Below, in pieces: positions 7,859 through 15,506 of a stretch of DNA of 64,000 bases. The DNA lies in the NCBI GenBank assembly GCA_020636195.1, contig JACJYH010000002.1, positions 1 to 64,000 on the forward strand, in the 5' to 3' direction. The notes beneath the pieces were generated by a model. It searched no databases, had not been told where the DNA came from, and saw nothing but the letters and a program-made list of their open reading frames with translations. Made by a program: the position numbers and the translations under genes. Within the stretch, counting starts at the first letter, position 1; the number at the start of each line of letters is the position of its first letter. This DNA comes from Lewinellaceae bacterium (GTDB lineage Bacteria; Bacteroidota; Bacteroidia; Chitinophagales; Saprospiraceae).

Positions 7859-9871
7859 ATGGAATCATCCAAAGTCCTTTATCATACTTTGTTCACTGAA
7901 TTTGATATCTCACTTTTCAAAACAGGAAAACACTTTCATCTATTTGAAAAATTTGGGTCTCATGTGGCGGAAGTGGATGGCGTCAGCGGGTGTTACTTTG
8001 CCGTTTATGCGCCTAATGCAGAAAAACTCTACGTTGTGGGTGATTTCAACGCATGGGATCATGAAGGTTATATGTTGTATTCTCGTTGGGATGGTTCCGG
8101 AATTTGGGAAGGTTTTGTGCCCGGTGTAAGTCTTGGCACCGTGTACAAGTATAAAATTTTCCCATATAACTTCGGTAGGATTAGGCTCAAAACAGATCCA
8201 TTTGCTATCTATTGCGAGAGACCACCATTGACAGGATCTCGGGTATGGAATGCTGAGTTTGAATGGTCAGATAAGAATTGGATGGAAGCAAGAGTCAAAA
8301 ATAATGCCTTGGACCAACCATGTTCGGTGTATGAAATGCACTTTGGCTCATGGATGCGCCATGCTACAGAGTCTAGGTCTTTGACATATCGTGAGATGGC
8401 AGAACCATTGGTAGCCTATTTGACAGATATGGGTTACACCCATGTAGAATTTCTTCCTTTGACAGAATATCCTTACGATCCTTCATGGGGATATCAGGTG
8501 TCGGGTTATTTTGCGACCACAAGTAGATATGGCACCCCTGAAGATTTGATGTATTTGATTGATGTTTTGCATAAAAACAACATTGGTGTCATCATGGATT
8601 GGGTACCGGCACATTTTCCTGCGGATGACCATTCATTGGCTACCTTTGATGGATCATGCGTGTACGAACATCCAGATAAAAGGAAGGGCTACCACCCGGA
8701 TTGGAATACTTTGATTTTCAACTTCGGGAGACCTGAAATCAGAAGTTTTTTAATCAGTAGTGCATTTTACTGGTTTGAAAAATTTCATATCGATGGCGTC
8801 AGAGTAGATGCAGTCTCTTCTTTGGTACATCTGGATTATTCGCGCAAAGAAGGCGAGTGGGAACCAAATCAATATGGTGGAAGAGAGAACTTGGACGCTA
8901 TATCATTTTTGCAAGAGTTTAACACTGCTGTGTATGCTGCATTCCCAGGAATTCAAACCATAGCTGAAGAATCCACTTCATATCCTATGGTGTCACGTCC
9001 AGTTTTCCAAGGAGGCTTGGGCTTCGGTATGAAATGGATGATGGGATGGATGCATGATACATTGGATTACTTCAAGAGAGAATCCATCTACCGTAAGTTT
9101 CACCAAAATGACATCACTTTTAGTATCATGTATGCTTTTTCTGAAAATTTTATGCTTGCGTTATCCCACGATGAGGTCGTTCATGGTAAATCTTCTATGA
9201 TAGGTAAAATGGCTGGTGATGAATGGCAAAAATTTGCCAATCTTAGGGCTCTATATGCGTATATGTATTCCCATCCCGGCACTAAATTGCTCTTTATGGG
9301 TAATGACATGGCGCCATATACAGAGTGGAATTTTACTTGGCAGTTGGATTGGACGTTATTGAAATTTCCATCACATAAAGGGCTCAATGACACCGTGAAA
9401 GCACTTAACCATCTGTATAAAAAAGAAAGGGCATTGCACCATTATAATTTTAACTATCTAGGATTCGAATGGATAGATGCAGGTGATAGACAAAATAGTA
9501 TATTGATCTACAAAAGGAAATCTGACATCAAAAACGATGAGATATTGGTCATAGCTAATTTGAATATTCTACCACAACCTCAATACAAAATAGGGCTCTC
9601 CGAAAAACAAAACTGGGAACTGATCTTCAATTCGGATGATCAACAGTTTTGGGGCAGTCAATATGAGGTTACTCCATTATTGAAACCCATAAAAAAGATT
9701 TGGAATGGCAGACATTATCATGTTGAATTGAGGATTCCTCCATTATCCGTGATGATGTATAAACTCAAGGCAACAGCTAGGCCAAAGGTAAGTAAGCCAA
9801 CCAGTTCATCATCCAAAGTTGGTAAGCGCACTTCGAAAAATATAGGCAAAACTCCACAACTTAAAAAATAA
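7859..9871 (+). CDS. glgB: 1,4-alpha-glucan branching enzyme
   Basis: A 670-residue GH13 enzyme that makes alpha-1,6 branches in glycogen. An N-terminal CBM48-like module (about 30-125, with YVVGDFNAWDHEGY) is followed by a TIM barrel with the GH13 regions DWVPAHF, GVRVDAV (nucleophile Asp317), IAEEST (acid/base Glu370) and LSHDEVVHGK, then a C-terminal beta domain. The last 30 residues are a Lys/Ser/Pro-rich tail (ARPKVSKPTSSSSK onward) not needed for the fold. The punA gene starts three bases after the stop, suggesting one transcript. The ATG at 7859 is supported by the alignment of the N-terminal module. Confidence 0.95.
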   Translation: MESSKVLYHTLFTEFDISLFKTGKHFHLFEKFGSHVAEVDGVSGCYFAVYAPNAEKLYVVGDFNAWDHEGYMLYSRWDGSGIWEGFVPGVSLGTVYKYKIFPYNFGRIRLKTDPFAIYCERPPLTGSRVWNAEFEWSDKNWMEARVKNNALDQPCSVYEMHFGSWMRHATESRSLTYREMAEPLVAYLTDMGYTHVEFLPLTEYPYDPSWGYQVSGYFATTSRYGTPEDLMYLIDVLHKNNIGVIMDWVPAHFPADDHSLATFDGSCVYEHPDKRKGYHPDWNTLIFNFGRPEIRSFLISSAFYWFEKFHIDGVRVDAVSSLVHLDYSRKEGEWEPNQYGGRENLDAISFLQEFNTAVYAAFPGIQTIAEESTSYPMVSRPVFQGGLGFGMKWMMGWMHDTLDYFKRESIYRKFHQNDITFSIMYAFSENFMLALSHDEVVHGKSSMIGKMAGDEWQKFANLRALYAYMYSHPGTKLLFMGNDMAPYTEWNFTWQLDWTLLKFPSHKGLNDTVKALNHLYKKERALHHYNFNYLGFEWIDAGDRQNSILIYKRKSDIKNDEILVIANLNILPQPQYKIGLSEKQNWELIFNSDDQQFWGSQYEVTPLLKPIKKIWNGRHYHVELRIPPLSVMMYKLKATARPKVSKPTSSSSKVGKRTSKNIGKTPQLKK

Positions 9872-9874
9872 ATC

Positions 9875-10705
9875 ATGTACGATGAAGTAAAATCTGCAGT
9901 GGATTTTATCTCCGGACTTTGTGTGGAAGTACCAAAAATGGCTTTGATGACCGGAACCGGATTTCAGAAAGTATTGGAACTCGTCACCATTAAAGAAGCA
10001 ATTAATTTTGATGTGATACCAAATTTTCCAAAGAAATCGAATCGGTCAAATGGTCAGTTTATACTTGCTGAATTGAGTGGGATTCCATTAATACTGATGA
10101 CTGGAAGATTGCATTATTACGAAGGTTTTTCAATGCAGGAGATTGCATTTCCGATAAGGATGCTCCAATTATTGAATGTCTCTCACGCATTTTTTACCAA
10201 TGCAGCAGGGTCTGTCAATCCGCATTATAATATCGGAGATATGGTCATGGTGAAAGATCACATCAATCTACTTCCGGAACATCCATTGAGAGGGTACAAT
10301 GACCACAGGTTTGGTGCAAGGTTTCCGGATATGAGTGAGGTGTATAATGACGAAGCCAATCAGCTTTGGGTGAAGCTATCGAAACAACTTCAATTGCAAA
10401 CCCATACTGGCGTGTATATGGCACTGCAAGGGCCATCATTAGAAACTACAGCAGAGTATAGAATGGCACATCTATTGGGAGCAGATTTGATCGGTATGTC
10501 CACGATTCCGGAAGTTATAGTGGCCAAACATGGAGGTCTGAAGACAAATGTCTGTTCGATAGTGTCCAATGCGTGTTTTCCAACTGAAAAAATCCAAAAA
10601 ACAAGCATCGAGGATATTGTCAATGCCGTTGAACATTCGGTTCAGAATTTTATAGAAGTATTCCAATTATTTCTTCCTGAACACAGCAAAAACATAGGTT
10701 TTTAG
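9875..10705 (+). CDS. punA: Purine nucleoside phosphorylase
   Basis: 276 residues, normal for the trimeric PNP/MTAP family 2 that splits inosine or guanosine with phosphate to the base and ribose-1-phosphate. Visible motifs are the phosphate loop GTGF (27-30), RLHYYEGFSMQEIAFP, the signature TNAAGSVNP, the base-site Glu in GPSLETTAEYRM, and SNACF carrying the purine-site Asn near the C-terminus. It starts three bases after glgB, so co-translation is likely, though the pathways are only loosely linked through sugar phosphates. No terminator is evident before the next gene. Confidence 0.94.
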   Translation: MYDEVKSAVDFISGLCVEVPKMALMTGTGFQKVLELVTIKEAINFDVIPNFPKKSNRSNGQFILAELSGIPLILMTGRLHYYEGFSMQEIAFPIRMLQLLNVSHAFFTNAAGSVNPHYNIGDMVMVKDHINLLPEHPLRGYNDHRFGARFPDMSEVYNDEANQLWVKLSKQLQLQTHTGVYMALQGPSLETTAEYRMAHLLGADLIGMSTIPEVIVAKHGGLKTNVCSIVSNACFPTEKIQKTSIEDIVNAVEHSVQNFIEVFQLFLPEHSKNIGF

Positions 10706-10845
10706 AAAATTTTAATCTTTTATTGACATTATTTTTAAAAATTGAGCGTCTATAAGGCATATTATTGAAGTTTATCTATTTTGGATAGTTAGGTTTAATG
10801 ATATATTTTATAATTTTGTCACTTTAAAACAAATATTTGTACACA

Positions 10846-12132
10846 ATGAAACAATTAATCCTTATTTTGCTTTTGGGATGTGTGAGTTTGAATGTATCAC
10901 ATGCTCAGGAGTATAAAAAAGCCTTGAAATCCATTAATAAATCACTGGCTTCATATTATGAGAATCCTATCGAAAATAAAGCAGTTCTGACCACGGCATT
11001 AGCAGATTTGGATCAAGTTTTTATGGCCGATGATGCCAAGGCAGATGCTGATGCATGGCTCACGAAAGGGATGATATTCAATGAACTGGCAAGAAATGAA
11101 ATGGCAAGGAAGCAATTGGATCCAAATTTTGTGATTGGTTCTCTGGACGCACCTTCTATGGCGTATGAAGCCTTTAAAAAGGCACTGTCTCTTGCTGCCA
11201 AAAAATCTCAGACGAAAGATGCACTCACAGACCTTGTAGAGACAGAATCCAATCTCAACAATATGGGCATTACTTTATTCCAGTCAGAAAATTATGCAGG
11301 CGCTTACAATAACTTTTCAAAAACAATCGATATACATAATATATTGAAAGAGAATAAGTTGAAGTCCAGATTAGATGATGAAACGGTTTTCAAAGATCAA
11401 AACTTCTATACAGGAGCTGCAGCATATTTAGCAGGTGAAAAAGCAGCTGCAATTCCTTATTTTGAAACATGTTATAAAGCTGGTGGCACTTATCCGATGA
11501 TATATGAAGGTTTATTTCAACATTATATAGAATCTGATCCAAATAAAGCCATGGAATATATGGATCAAGGTAAGAAGGCAAATCCGGATGACAATTCACT
11601 CCTATTTGCGGAAATCAATTACTTTTTGTCCAAAGGCAAGTTAGATGTATTGACAGACAAATTGAAAGCTGCCATCAAAGCAGAGCCGGACAACCTCAGT
11701 GTCATCAATACATTGGGTAATGTGTACGATCAATTAAATCAACAAGAACGTGCGGCAGGTAATTTAGCAAAGGCGGATGAATATTTTGATCTAGCTTACG
11801 GCTATTTTGACCAAGCTATCCAAAAAGATCCAAATAATTTTGATGCAAAATATAGCCAAGGTGCATTGTATTATAACAAAGCAGCAAGCTTGACCAATAA
11901 ATTGAATGAAGTAGCCAATGATTTTTCATCTGCCGGAACTAAAAAATTCAATGAAATCAAAGCAGAGATGGATGGATTATTTGCAAAAGCCTTACCATAC
12001 TTTACAGCTGCTGAAAAAATCAACGGCTCAGATGCAAATACTATGATCGCCCTTAAGGAGATCTACGCACGTACTGGTGATTTGGAGAAGTCAGCTTCTT
12101 ACAAGGCTAAATTGGAAGCGTTAGGAAACTAA
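10846..12132 (+). CDS. Secreted tetratricopeptide-repeat (TPR) protein
   Basis: 428 residues with a signal peptide (about 1-20, MKQLILILLLGCVSLNVSHA). The mature chain is helical with several TPR-like pairs, e.g. around AYNNFSKTIDIH, AAIPYFETCYKAGG and the C-terminal YFDQAIQKDPNNFDAKYSQG followed by ALPYFTAAEKI. Such proteins act as scaffolds in the periplasm or outer membrane; no enzymatic motif is present. I start at the ATG at 10846 because the TTG at 10837 lies inside the likely promoter box. A possible promoter (TTTTG near 10816, AATATTTG at 10832-10839) and a clear terminator suggest it is monocistronic. Specific role unknown. Confidence 0.85.
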   Translation: MKQLILILLLGCVSLNVSHAQEYKKALKSINKSLASYYENPIENKAVLTTALADLDQVFMADDAKADADAWLTKGMIFNELARNEMARKQLDPNFVIGSLDAPSMAYEAFKKALSLAAKKSQTKDALTDLVETESNLNNMGITLFQSENYAGAYNNFSKTIDIHNILKENKLKSRLDDETVFKDQNFYTGAAAYLAGEKAAAIPYFETCYKAGGTYPMIYEGLFQHYIESDPNKAMEYMDQGKKANPDDNSLLFAEINYFLSKGKLDVLTDKLKAAIKAEPDNLSVINTLGNVYDQLNQQERAAGNLAKADEYFDLAYGYFDQAIQKDPNNFDAKYSQGALYYNKAASLTNKLNEVANDFSSAGTKKFNEIKAEMDGLFAKALPYFTAAEKINGSDANTMIALKEIYARTGDLEKSASYKAKLEALGN

Positions 12133-12158
12133 TAGATAAGTTTAGTATAAAAAATAAA

Positions 12159-12193
12159 GCCGCTTGAAACAAAGGTGTTTCGGTGGCTTTTTT
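12159..12193 (+). terminator. Intrinsic terminator after the TPR gene
   Basis: Stem GCCGCTTGAAACA pairs with TGTTTCGGTGGC (one bulged T and two G-T pairs), followed by a T-run at 12188-12193. It lies 27 bases after the stop. Confidence 0.8.
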
Positions 12194-12486
12194 AATTTTG
12201 TCAGATTTTGAGCTTTGATTTATGCTTAATAATTTTTTAAAAACTTAAATTCTTATTTGAAAATTTAATAGATACTTAAAAATTCTATTCTAAATATCCA
12301 AATATTTAAATAAATTACAAAATCTAAACTAAAATACAGATTTATTTAATATATTATAAAATAAAATATATATTATGTACATTTATTTTAAAATGCCGAT
12401 CATACATTTGTTGTGTGAATGACAGAATACAATTTACGTATTTTGTTATTTGATATAGAATTTATGATGATTTAAAAAGACTTAAA
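12194..12486. other. Very AT-rich intergenic region
   Basis: Nearly 300 bases made almost only of A and T, with no ORF. The only recognisable signal is TACATTTG at 12403-12410, a match to the TAnnTTTG -7 consensus, 76 bases before the next start; no TTG is placed well upstream of it. AT-richness of this kind often marks promoter or transferred DNA, but nothing else supports transfer. Confidence 0.4.
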
Positions 12487-13167
12487 ATGCGGCGATTTTA
12501 CATGTATTCTTTACTAAGGTGTTTTCTTATCATCAACTGTATGGGCCAAGGCTTACATTTGCAAGCCCAACGTCATTCTGTGGATGTCAGGGCAAATGTA
12601 TCAGTTCCGTTACTATCTCCAATATATATAAATGATAAAGAAAATGTATATCGGGTATTCGAAAAAGTTGACTACAATTATGATCTCTCTATTGGTTATC
12701 AGTATAAGCTTTTGGTTGACTTGCAAGCAGGAATAGAGCTAGGATTTGGTACCGATCTCTATAGAATGAGTTATGGAAGACTGAACGAAACATACAATAT
12801 CTTTGATATATCCTTAAAAGAAAATAATGTGAAAGCAACGCTCAAAATTGGCTATGTAAATGATAATGTAAGATTTGGCTTTGGGTATGGTTTGAGATAC
12901 AATACTCATAAATTTACTTCAGGGTACTTACGGGATAATTTTCATACTTATAAAGAGCCCACTGACTTATCAAAGGTGAAGGTTGATCCTTCAACAAATC
13001 AATTTTATACAGTATATTTTCATTTTTTTACAAATATTTCAAATCAAATTAAGGGAATATTGGGTCTCAGTTTTACTCATAATTATAATGATCGTATCAT
13101 CAAAGACATTTTTGAAGTCAGGTCAAGTTATTTAATTTTCAATCTAGGCGCTCTAAAAGAATTTTAA
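12487..13167 (+). CDS. Predicted outer-membrane beta-barrel protein
   Basis: 226 residues with a signal peptide (about 1-28, ending HLQAQ) and alternating hydrophobic/polar strands typical of small outer-membrane barrels (YDLSIGYQYKLLVDLQAGIE, VRFGFGYGLRYN, ending in the aromatic-rich SYLIFNLGALKEF). No catalytic motif. The lipoprotein gene starts one base after the stop, so the two are co-translated and probably work together at the outer membrane. I cannot assign a substrate or a named family. The start ATG at 12487 is preceded by an A-rich leader. Confidence 0.65.
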   Translation: MRRFYMYSLLRCFLIINCMGQGLHLQAQRHSVDVRANVSVPLLSPIYINDKENVYRVFEKVDYNYDLSIGYQYKLLVDLQAGIELGFGTDLYRMSYGRLNETYNIFDISLKENNVKATLKIGYVNDNVRFGFGYGLRYNTHKFTSGYLRDNFHTYKEPTDLSKVKVDPSTNQFYTVYFHFFTNISNQIKGILGLSFTHNYNDRIIKDIFEVRSSYLIFNLGALKEF

Positions 13168-13168
13168 C

Positions 13169-14299
13169 ATGAAAACATTCAGTTATGTCACATTTCTCTT
13201 GATTTTTGGGCTATTCTTTAGTTGCCATAATGATAATGAAGATAGACTTCTACCTTGTAAAGGTTATCCTGTCCAAATTAATGATAAGAAGTGGGAATCT
13301 AGTCTTCCTTTAGATGGGAAATATCCCTTTGACGTGAGATTTTTTAATGAGAATCTGTATTTATTTTGTAGTACAAAAAATGGCCATGATAGTCTTATAG
13401 TGTTTAATAAAACTACTCGGTCTTACAAATTATTTGAGTCTAAATGGTATTACAGGGACTATTTAGTTAGTGATCCATATGTGTATTTCGCAATAAATTA
13501 TCCAAAACCGATGATCTTAAAATTGGATATATCTACCGGAGAAACTCAAATTTTAGTAGAGGAAGAAGAAGGGAAACTCATAAAATCTATGCAGCTTGAA
13601 GGAGATAAGTTGTATTTTATGGTTGGCTATAATAATTTCCTTACTTTGGCCAAAGTCAAAATTTTTGATTTAAACTCGCATCAAGTCACATTTTATCATG
13701 AAAACCTCAATTTTTTTAGATCATATATTAAAGATTTTGTTGTTTGGGAAGATGACAGTGGTTTGTCTCATGTCACATACATGCACAATGAACCTACATT
13801 AAATATGATCACCTTTGAGGTTGCGAACGGAAAGATTGAATATAAAAAATCAATTCCATTTGATAAAAGTTATTCTAAGGGATGGGAAAGAGGATATCAC
13901 AATGATATGTACATTAGTTACAGGGATTCTATTTCTCTTGAGCAAGTGACAAAAGTAATAGATTTACTAACTGGGCAAGAAAAATTTACATTCGGAAATG
14001 AAGTCAAACCCGTTAATGCCAAATATTCTCGTAGTCCGGAATTACTAATTGATGCTGTTTCAGGCACCGTAATCCTAGAACATAAAAATTCTGTCTTATT
14101 CAAACACGAAAATAATATATACATGATAACGGGTGATTACAATAGAAATATATTTCTAGTAGCTTTAAATCTATCTTCAAATTGCTTTGAAAAGAACTTT
14201 AGTTTTAATCGATATGATGACGTATATTTTGATGATAGAACCAATGAAATGGTTATCATAAGTACTAAAAATAATACGATTTCAGCTTATCAGCTGTAG
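13169..14299 (+). CDS. Lipoprotein of unknown function, beta-propeller-like
   Basis: 376 residues with a lipoprotein signal: hydrophobic segment then LFFSC, lipidated Cys19. The mature chain has repeated strand pairs of the kind KLYFMVGYNNFLTLAKV and repeated mention-like blocks (YLFCSTKNGHDSLIVFN, YVYFAINYPKPMILKLD) that look like blades of a beta propeller; this is a structural guess. It overlaps no other gene and lies one base downstream of the predicted barrel protein, so an outer-membrane complex is plausible. Convergent with pdhB, 43 bases apart. Function unknown. Confidence 0.7.
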   Translation: MKTFSYVTFLLIFGLFFSCHNDNEDRLLPCKGYPVQINDKKWESSLPLDGKYPFDVRFFNENLYLFCSTKNGHDSLIVFNKTTRSYKLFESKWYYRDYLVSDPYVYFAINYPKPMILKLDISTGETQILVEEEEGKLIKSMQLEGDKLYFMVGYNNFLTLAKVKIFDLNSHQVTFYHENLNFFRSYIKDFVVWEDDSGLSHVTYMHNEPTLNMITFEVANGKIEYKKSIPFDKSYSKGWERGYHNDMYISYRDSISLEQVTKVIDLLTGQEKFTFGNEVKPVNAKYSRSPELLIDAVSGTVILEHKNSVLFKHENNIYMITGDYNRNIFLVALNLSSNCFEKNFSFNRYDDVYFDDRTNEMVIISTKNNTISAYQL

Positions 14300-14342
14300 A
14301 AATTTTGAAATTTCATCACCCTCAACAAAAATGTTGAAATCT

Positions 14343-15329
14343 TTATGCCGTCATGTACATGACTTCCTTCACCGCTTTGATGACTTTTTCAGGGGTAGGT
14401 AGGTACTCATCCAAGAAAGAAACGGCATAAGGTAATGAAGTATCTGCAGCATTGACCCTTATCACAGGTGCATCCAAATAGTCGAATGCTTGCTTTTGTA
14501 TCATGTATGCAATCTCTGATGATATAGAACCAAACGGCCAAGATTCATCCACTACGACCAAGCGATTTGTCTTTTTGACTGATGTGATAAGTGTTTGATA
14601 ATCTAAAGGTCTTATAGTGCGCAGGTCAATCACCTCTGCTGATATACCTTCTTTTGCTAGCTCATCAGCAGCAGATTTGACCACTTCCATCATTTTATTA
14701 AAAGATACGATAGTGACATCTGTACCTTCTCTACGAATGGCAGCTTTTCCAATAGGAACTAAATAATCTCCATCAGGAACTTCGCCTTTAAGTCCGTACA
14801 TAATCTCTGATTCCATCATACATACAGGATCTTCGTCTCTGATAGCAGATTTGAGCAATCCTTTTGCATCAGCCGGATCAATACAAGAGATCACCTTCAA
14901 ACCAGGTGTATTCGCCATCCACGATTCAAAAGTTTGAGAGTGTTGTTGAGCTAATTGTCCCGCAGAACCTGACGGACCTCTGAATACGATGGGACAAGAA
15001 AACTGTCCTGCTGACTGAGATACCGTTTTGGCTGCATTATTGACGATTTGATCAAATGCCAATACAGCAAAATTCCATGTCATAAATTCCACAATAGGTC
15101 GTAAGCCATTCATGGCTGCTCCAACGCCGATCCCGGCAAATCCTAACTCTGCAATGGGTGTGTCTATCACGCGCTTTGGACCAAATTCATCCAACATTCC
15201 TTTGCTGACTTTGTAGGCACCATTGTATTGGGCAACTTCTTCACCCATGAGAAAGACCCTTTCGTCTCGTCTCATTTCTTCAGACATCGCTTCACCTAAT
15301 GCTTCTCTTAATGTGATCTCTCTGGCCAT
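14343..15329 (-). CDS. pdhB: Pyruvate dehydrogenase E1 component, beta subunit
   Basis: 328 residues, full length for the beta subunit of the alpha2beta2 E1 (pyruvate or branched-chain type). Visible are the N-terminal transketolase-like pyrimidine-binding domain with MGEEVAQYNGAYKVSKGM (thiamine-binding Glu), FMTWNFAVLAFDQIVNNAAK, the potassium/loop region FRGPSGSAGQLAQQHS, and the C-terminal domain with EVIDLRTIRPLD and VVVDESWPFGS. It decarboxylates pyruvate with TPP and feeds acetyl-CoA formation. The alpha subunit and E2 are not in the window, so the gene stands alone, as is common in Bacteroidota. Pyruvate is favoured over branched-chain acids by the overall sequence, but this is not proven. 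Confidence 0.92.
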   Translation of the reverse strand: MAREITLREALGEAMSEEMRRDERVFLMGEEVAQYNGAYKVSKGMLDEFGPKRVIDTPIAELGFAGIGVGAAMNGLRPIVEFMTWNFAVLAFDQIVNNAAKTVSQSAGQFSCPIVFRGPSGSAGQLAQQHSQTFESWMANTPGLKVISCIDPADAKGLLKSAIRDEDPVCMMESEIMYGLKGEVPDGDYLVPIGKAAIRREGTDVTIVSFNKMMEVVKSAADELAKEGISAEVIDLRTIRPLDYQTLITSVKKTNRLVVVDESWPFGSISSEIAYMIQKQAFDYLDAPVIRVNAADTSLPYAVSFLDEYLPTPEKVIKAVKEVMYMTA

Positions 15330-15349
15330 AGGACAATTATTTTGAGCCG

Positions 15350-15357
15350 CAAAGGTA
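15350..15357 (-). promoter_or_regulatory. -7 box (TACCTTTG on minus strand) for pdhB
   Basis: The plus-strand CAAAGGTA reads TACCTTTG toward pdhB, 20 bases before its ATG, implying a very short leader of about 14 nt. No well-spaced -33 TTG is seen. Confidence 0.6.
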
Positions 15358-15481
15358 CTTATTTTTTCAATTTTACAGTCATGATTTCGATCACTTTATT
15401 GTATAAAAATATGCCACAATGACACTGATTTTGTGTATTGTAATGACAAATTGACACAAATACCATGTGGAAGAAACTTTG

Positions 15482-15489
15482 TACTTTTA
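15482..15489 (+). promoter_or_regulatory. Possible -7 box (TACTTTTA) for clpB
   Basis: One mismatch to TAnnTTTG, 18 bases before the clpB ATG. A TTGACACAAA sequence begins at 15451. No CIRCE inverted repeat was found, so heat-shock control cannot be read from the DNA. Confidence 0.35.
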
Positions 15490-15506
15490 TGACAAATTAA
15501 ATAGAT

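Noticed and set aside
15420..15506. CIRCE/HrcA operator upstream of clpB
   Set aside because: The expected inverted repeat (TTAGCACTC-N9-GAGTGCTAA) is absent.
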